Virus record (IMG/VR): IMGVR_UViG_3300024327_000758
Span: 1 to 28,329 of that record
DNA length: 28,329 nt
Direction: 5' to 3' (one strand)
From: a virus
Position numbers and translations under genes: made by a program. Positions 25,579-28,329 of this stretch are shown piece by piece (within the stretch, counting starts at the first letter, position 1; each line of letters starts with the position of its first letter). The notes beneath the pieces are model-generated. The model did no database searches, was not told the DNA's origin, and saw only the letters and a program-made list of their open reading frames with translations.

Positions 25579-26049
25579 ATGTCTGATCAATTAAAACTTC
25601 ACGATGACGCAAATGAGTTAAGTTTACCCGAGGCACGATTGACACGGCTAAAGGTTTTACGCGACAAGGTTAATGAGAAAGCGGCATGGAATGGACGAGG
25701 TGATAAAAAGCCTGCACGTTCTCTGTTGGTTGTTGATGGTTCTGACGCAGTGCAAATTGCTTCATACCTCGCAGCTAAAGCTCAATCGTCAACAGTTACC
25801 TTTGAGGTAGCTGAGCACAAGCTCCGTGGCATCTTTGATGACCACATCCGTGAGCTTGAGCGTCAAATCGCTGACGCGGAGAAGGCCAACCAGCCCGATC
25901 CAATGCAGGCCGTTCGAGAGATGCAAGCAGCAATGCAAGCACAGCAAGCCCAATTCATGCAAATGATGGTGGGCATGATGAGTGGTACTTCTCCCGAGGC
26001 TCCTGCTCCTGTCGAAACTGCTCCCGAGGAAACTCCTGCTGAGTCGTGA
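25579..26049 (+). CDS. Coiled-coil protein with Gln/Met-rich tail (156 aa)
   Basis: A strong AAAAGGAG ribosome site precedes the ATG. Residues 1-75 look globular and charged, with a short hydrophobic strand (SLLVVDGSDAVQIASYLAA at about 48-66). A helix of about 80-105 follows, then a Met/Gln-rich amphipathic stretch (about 109-136, with repeated MQA and MQ units), then an acidic Pro/Ala/Thr tail. The shape suggests an oligomerising small protein, possibly a scaffold. I do not recognise the family. It is the last protein gene before the large RNA region, and a UUCG hairpin starts just after its stop. Confidence 0.75.
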   Translation: MSDQLKLHDDANELSLPEARLTRLKVLRDKVNEKAAWNGRGDKKPARSLLVVDGSDAVQIASYLAAKAQSSTVTFEVAEHKLRGIFDDHIRELERQIADAEKANQPDPMQAVREMQAAMQAQQAQFMQMMVGMMSGTSPEAPAPVETAPEETPAES

Positions 26050-26249
26050 TTTTAGCGAAAGCTGCTCTTCGGAGCAGTTAGTAGTAATCTCGTAACACTT
26101 AGGCGTGACGAGACGAGACGTAAAGTCTCAAGCCATATACTTATATATTAAGGCTTAAAACTAATATATATGATTTAGACTTTTATCATAAAAAAGTCGG
26201 CAAAATCTTAGTTGATGCAAACGGACGTAATGTCGCCAGTTAAATCATT
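26050..26249 (+). other. Spacer between the last protein gene and the structured RNA
   Basis: It opens with a CTGCTC-TTCG-GAGCAG hairpin (26062-26077) without a T run, then becomes very AT-rich. GACTTTT (26178-26184) can pair with AAAAGTC (26192-26198). The AT-rich part (26130-26180) could hold the RNA's promoter, for example a TATATT-like box near 26140, but no convincing -35 or copy of the AATTTA box is present. Confidence 0.35.
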
Positions 26250-28115
26250 GAGTAATGTCGTGCCGGATCCCTATGTGGACGAGGTGCTTGATGAGTCTAC
26301 GAGTGTTGAGATACACTTGCAGCATCCATTCTAAATGGATGTCTCTCCGGAGAACGAAACATTTGGATGTAGAAATACATCAGCGCTTGGGGAAGCGCAA
26401 TAGAAATATCCAACCAAAGCACCAACAGAAAGGGAAAAAATGTTGTAGTGTTTTTGATAGGTGGGACTCGAGGCCTCTTCACTGAGGTAATGATATCCAC
26501 CGTCAGCCGAAATGCTGACCGCTTAGCACCCTAAGGCTAAGTAGACTTGAGAAGTTTTTGGGTTTCATCACCTAACTGGTATCCTCTACCAGTAAATAAA
26601 ACAGAGGTTTTGGAGAATAGTTTAGGGCTATTCTAGGGTTTGCAGCTATATTGCCGCCCACCATTTAAAATAAGTAGTGAATACCCGCTGGAGAGATTAA
26701 GCATCTCCAGTCTGCCTTACACAGTCTGATTAGTGTATGAGGTAGGAAGGGGAGTGACTCTTAAAGTCAAAAGTGCCAACCGAACAGATAGGTTGGTTCC
26801 GAGTTCTCATGCTTGGAGGTAAGTCATAGTTAATGGGTGCCATCTCTCAGGATCGAGTGCGATGGTAGAAGCGGAGTTAGCAGTAGAGCGATCTTACGGT
26901 GTGCGCACACCAAACTGCTATAAAGACTCTGTGGAGGAAAGTGTAGTTGAGATGAAAGTCTTGATGAACAACCTCGTTAAAACAATGTAGGCATGACGTC
27001 CTGAATACTCTTCTGAGTGAATGGGCCTGATGTGTTGCTTTCGGGCAACGAATCATGACGAGTTACCAATCTCATTAAAATTGGTTCCATGAGCTACGAG
27101 AATGGCAACATGGGTAATTAGCTAGGGTGTGCAAGCCGAAGCTGCGGAGAAGGAACTCCGTCAAATCAAACGTCCCGGTATTCATATACAATTGACGCCC
27201 GCAACCTGATTGTGGAAATCGAAAGGTATGATAAGAACCGGGGCTATTAGATACGTAACAACGTACTAGCTCATCATTCGGATGAGCAGGTAGTCAACAA
27301 CTTCTCAGGGACCATATGGTGTGTGCACGCACCTCCCTACCGTTATTTCCTAGGAATAACGACAATAAGGTATAGCTTCTAAGGAATATATAAGAAGCTG
27401 AACGGATTTAACTCAAAGCGGTTTGAGTTTCGTCTGAAAAAAGATCCCCATCATGTAAGATCCTACCAGGTCTAAAGGATGGGGGGACGAAGTAGTCAAG
27501 GGTTTAAAAACCCCAGTCCCAGCTACTTCAAACAAGGTGTGTTGGAGGGGTGGAAGAACTGCAAGTATACTTGTGGATCTTCCACCTCAGAAGGCATATC
27601 TTGGGCTCAAGCTGTAATACAGCCTAAGCCACCCCGTCGCCAACGGGGTCAATAAATCGCATAAGGTTCGCTTTATGTTATTCATTGACCTTCTTGGTCA
27701 TTAATCATGCAGTAGGACCTCCCTTGACAAGGAGGGCGATCTGCACCAGCGACAGAAGTCAACTGTCCCTGGTTGAGTGGTGGAAAGCTCCCTTTTTATA
27801 GCTGAACAATTCCACTCTGTGATAGGGTCCTCCCGAGAAAAGGAGCATCTTTGGACCGACCACCCCATATTATATTGTGGGATCTGGAAGGCGACAAGGT
27901 GAAGACCCGAACGAGCGCCACGATCAAAGTGGCCTCACCTATCAAGCCCCGCATCGAAGTGATGTGGGCCGGAGTAGAGTTCCCCAGTTAGGGTAGAGCT
28001 CCTCCGATGAGAAATGTGCGATTAGAGCGCGCAGAGTGGGGTAAGGTCCAGCTGATTTAGGGCCCAGGGAGAAAGTCAAAATGTGCGTTTAAAGCACGTG
28101 AGAACTGTTTTCCTA
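26250..28115 (+). ncRNA. Giant, highly structured non-coding RNA region
   Basis: About 1.9 kb has no plausible coding sequence but is covered with stable hairpins. Examples are 26323-26341 (8 bp), 26383-26398, 26575-26593, 26688-26710, 27269-27287, 27341-27361, 27410-27429 (8 bp), 27549-27586 (9 bp), 27632-27648, 27948-27968 and 28081-28099. Several are nested: 26879-26919 encloses GGTGTGCGCACACC, 27307-27338 encloses another, and 27897-27940 encloses GCCAC/GTGGC. Others are 27174-27242 and 27489-27529. Strand is set by wobble pairs: in the stems at 27318-27333, 27948-27968, 28015-28033 and 28081-28099 a T-G pair is fine in plus-strand RNA but would be a C-A mismatch on the other strand. The style resembles ornate phage RNAs such as GOLLD and ROOL. 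The length exceeds those, so it may be several RNAs in tandem. Ends are approximate, and no terminator or promoter is certain. Confidence 0.7.
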
Positions 28116-28266
28116 GGGGGTAGAGACTTATTATTTTGGCCAAAAATGACGAGATGTGACAATTTACTTGTCTTTCCTTGTCATAATGAGGTTAAAAGTA
28201 GCTATAAATACCTAATATATAAGGGTTTATAGTTATAAAGATAGAAAGTCGGGGTGCACCTAGTCA
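28116..28266. other. AT-rich spacer after the RNA region
   Basis: It contains TGACAA/TTGTCA at roughly 28157-28186 and a 7-bp stem CTATAAA (28202-28208) with TTTATAG (28226-28232). A GGGGGTAG motif lies at its left edge. I see no gene. It may be the 3' domain of the RNA or the start of another locus. Confidence 0.35.
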
Positions 28267-28321
28267 AACCCTAGTCCAGCCCTACTCCAACCCTACCTCA
28301 GCCCTAGTCCAACCCTACCTC
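28267..28321. repeat. 11-bp CCCTA-containing tandem repeat
   Basis: There are five consecutive 11-base units of the type A-A/G-CCCTA-G/C-T/C-C/T-C, alternating so that a 22-base higher-order unit appears (28278-28299 and 28300-28321 differ at one base). On the minus strand each unit carries TAGGG. The array reaches nearly to the window end, so it may continue. Confidence 0.85.
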
Positions 28322-28329
28322 AAAGCTAG

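Noticed and set aside
26255-26500. Open frames of 76 and 67 codons on opposite strands
   Set aside because: Both lie in the hairpin-dense RNA region, have no ribosome site, and encode unremarkable shuffled-looking peptides.
27027-27054. Hammerhead-like ribozyme core (CTGATG, hairpin, GAA)
   Set aside because: The essential A after CTGATG is a T, and the A expected after GAA is missing. No stem I or III closes it.
27245-27253. ATTAGATAC resembling a 16S rRNA landmark
   Set aside because: None of the other universal rRNA signatures (530 loop, 1400 and 1500 regions, sarcin-ricin loop) was seen in the region.
26250-28115. Group I or group II intron
   Set aside because: I found no domain V-like hairpin with an AGC triad, no conserved group I P7 elements, no intron-encoded protein and no split exon.

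Overview
The window looks like a piece of a tailed double-stranded DNA phage genome (Caudoviricetes), or a very large phage-like replicon, from a bacterial host. The large terminase subunit is unmistakable. It sits in a tightly overlapping operon of large proteins typical of a virion module, and nearly every gene has a Shine-Dalgarno sequence. TAA, TGA and TAG are all used as stops. No tRNA, rRNA, integrase, IS element or CRISPR array was seen. The host cannot be named from this sequence.

Region 1 (1-13.5 kb, minus strand, AT-rich) is one long operon read right to left. It contains a Cys-cluster protein, a 1394-residue protein carrying both a DEDDh exonuclease and a staphylococcal-type nuclease domain, a Gly/Ala-rich membrane-like protein, the terminase large subunit, a second Gly/Ala-rich protein with a Pro-rich linker, three small probable structural or accessory proteins, a 746-residue hydrophobic protein, and the start of a fibre-like protein that enters a 21-bp tandem repeat at the window edge. 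Neighbouring genes overlap or lie a few bases apart.

Region 2 (13.57-15.8 kb, plus strand) is a divergent operon: a ParB/Srx-like small protein, a short unknown, a 22-residue membrane peptide and two GT-A-like glycosyltransferases. This is consistent with DNA or virion-surface glycosylation.

Region 3 (16.1-26.05 kb, plus strand) looks more GC-rich and is organised differently, as separate transcription units. Two of its gaps contain the same unit of terminator, conserved AT-rich promoter-like box and 5' hairpin. The genes are a small membrane protein, a modular lipoprotein-like protein with repeated Cys/TM units, a 2175-residue giant protein, a disordered protein and a coiled-coil protein. 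The giant protein carries D-x-D-G-D followed by a hydrophobic pair and F-D, an upstream R-x-P, a downstream Gly-rich segment and an I-D-x-x-K motif. This is the pattern of single-chain two-barrel RNA polymerases (QDE-1 / YonO / crAss-like gp66 group), and its length is close to that of the crAss-like enzyme. It is the best functional lead in the window.

Region 4 (about 26.25-28.1 kb) has no credible ORF but is packed with more than 25 strong hairpins, several nested. G-U pairs place the transcript on the plus strand. It reads as one giant, or a few tandem, ornate structured RNAs, in the style of GOLLD/ROOL but longer. The window ends in an 11-bp CCCTA-containing repeat, and TAGGG-type motifs lie on both sides of the region 3-4 block. 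Taken together, regions 3 and 4 may be a module built from a phage RNA polymerase, its own promoters, membrane partners and a giant RNA. That linkage is inference from adjacency.
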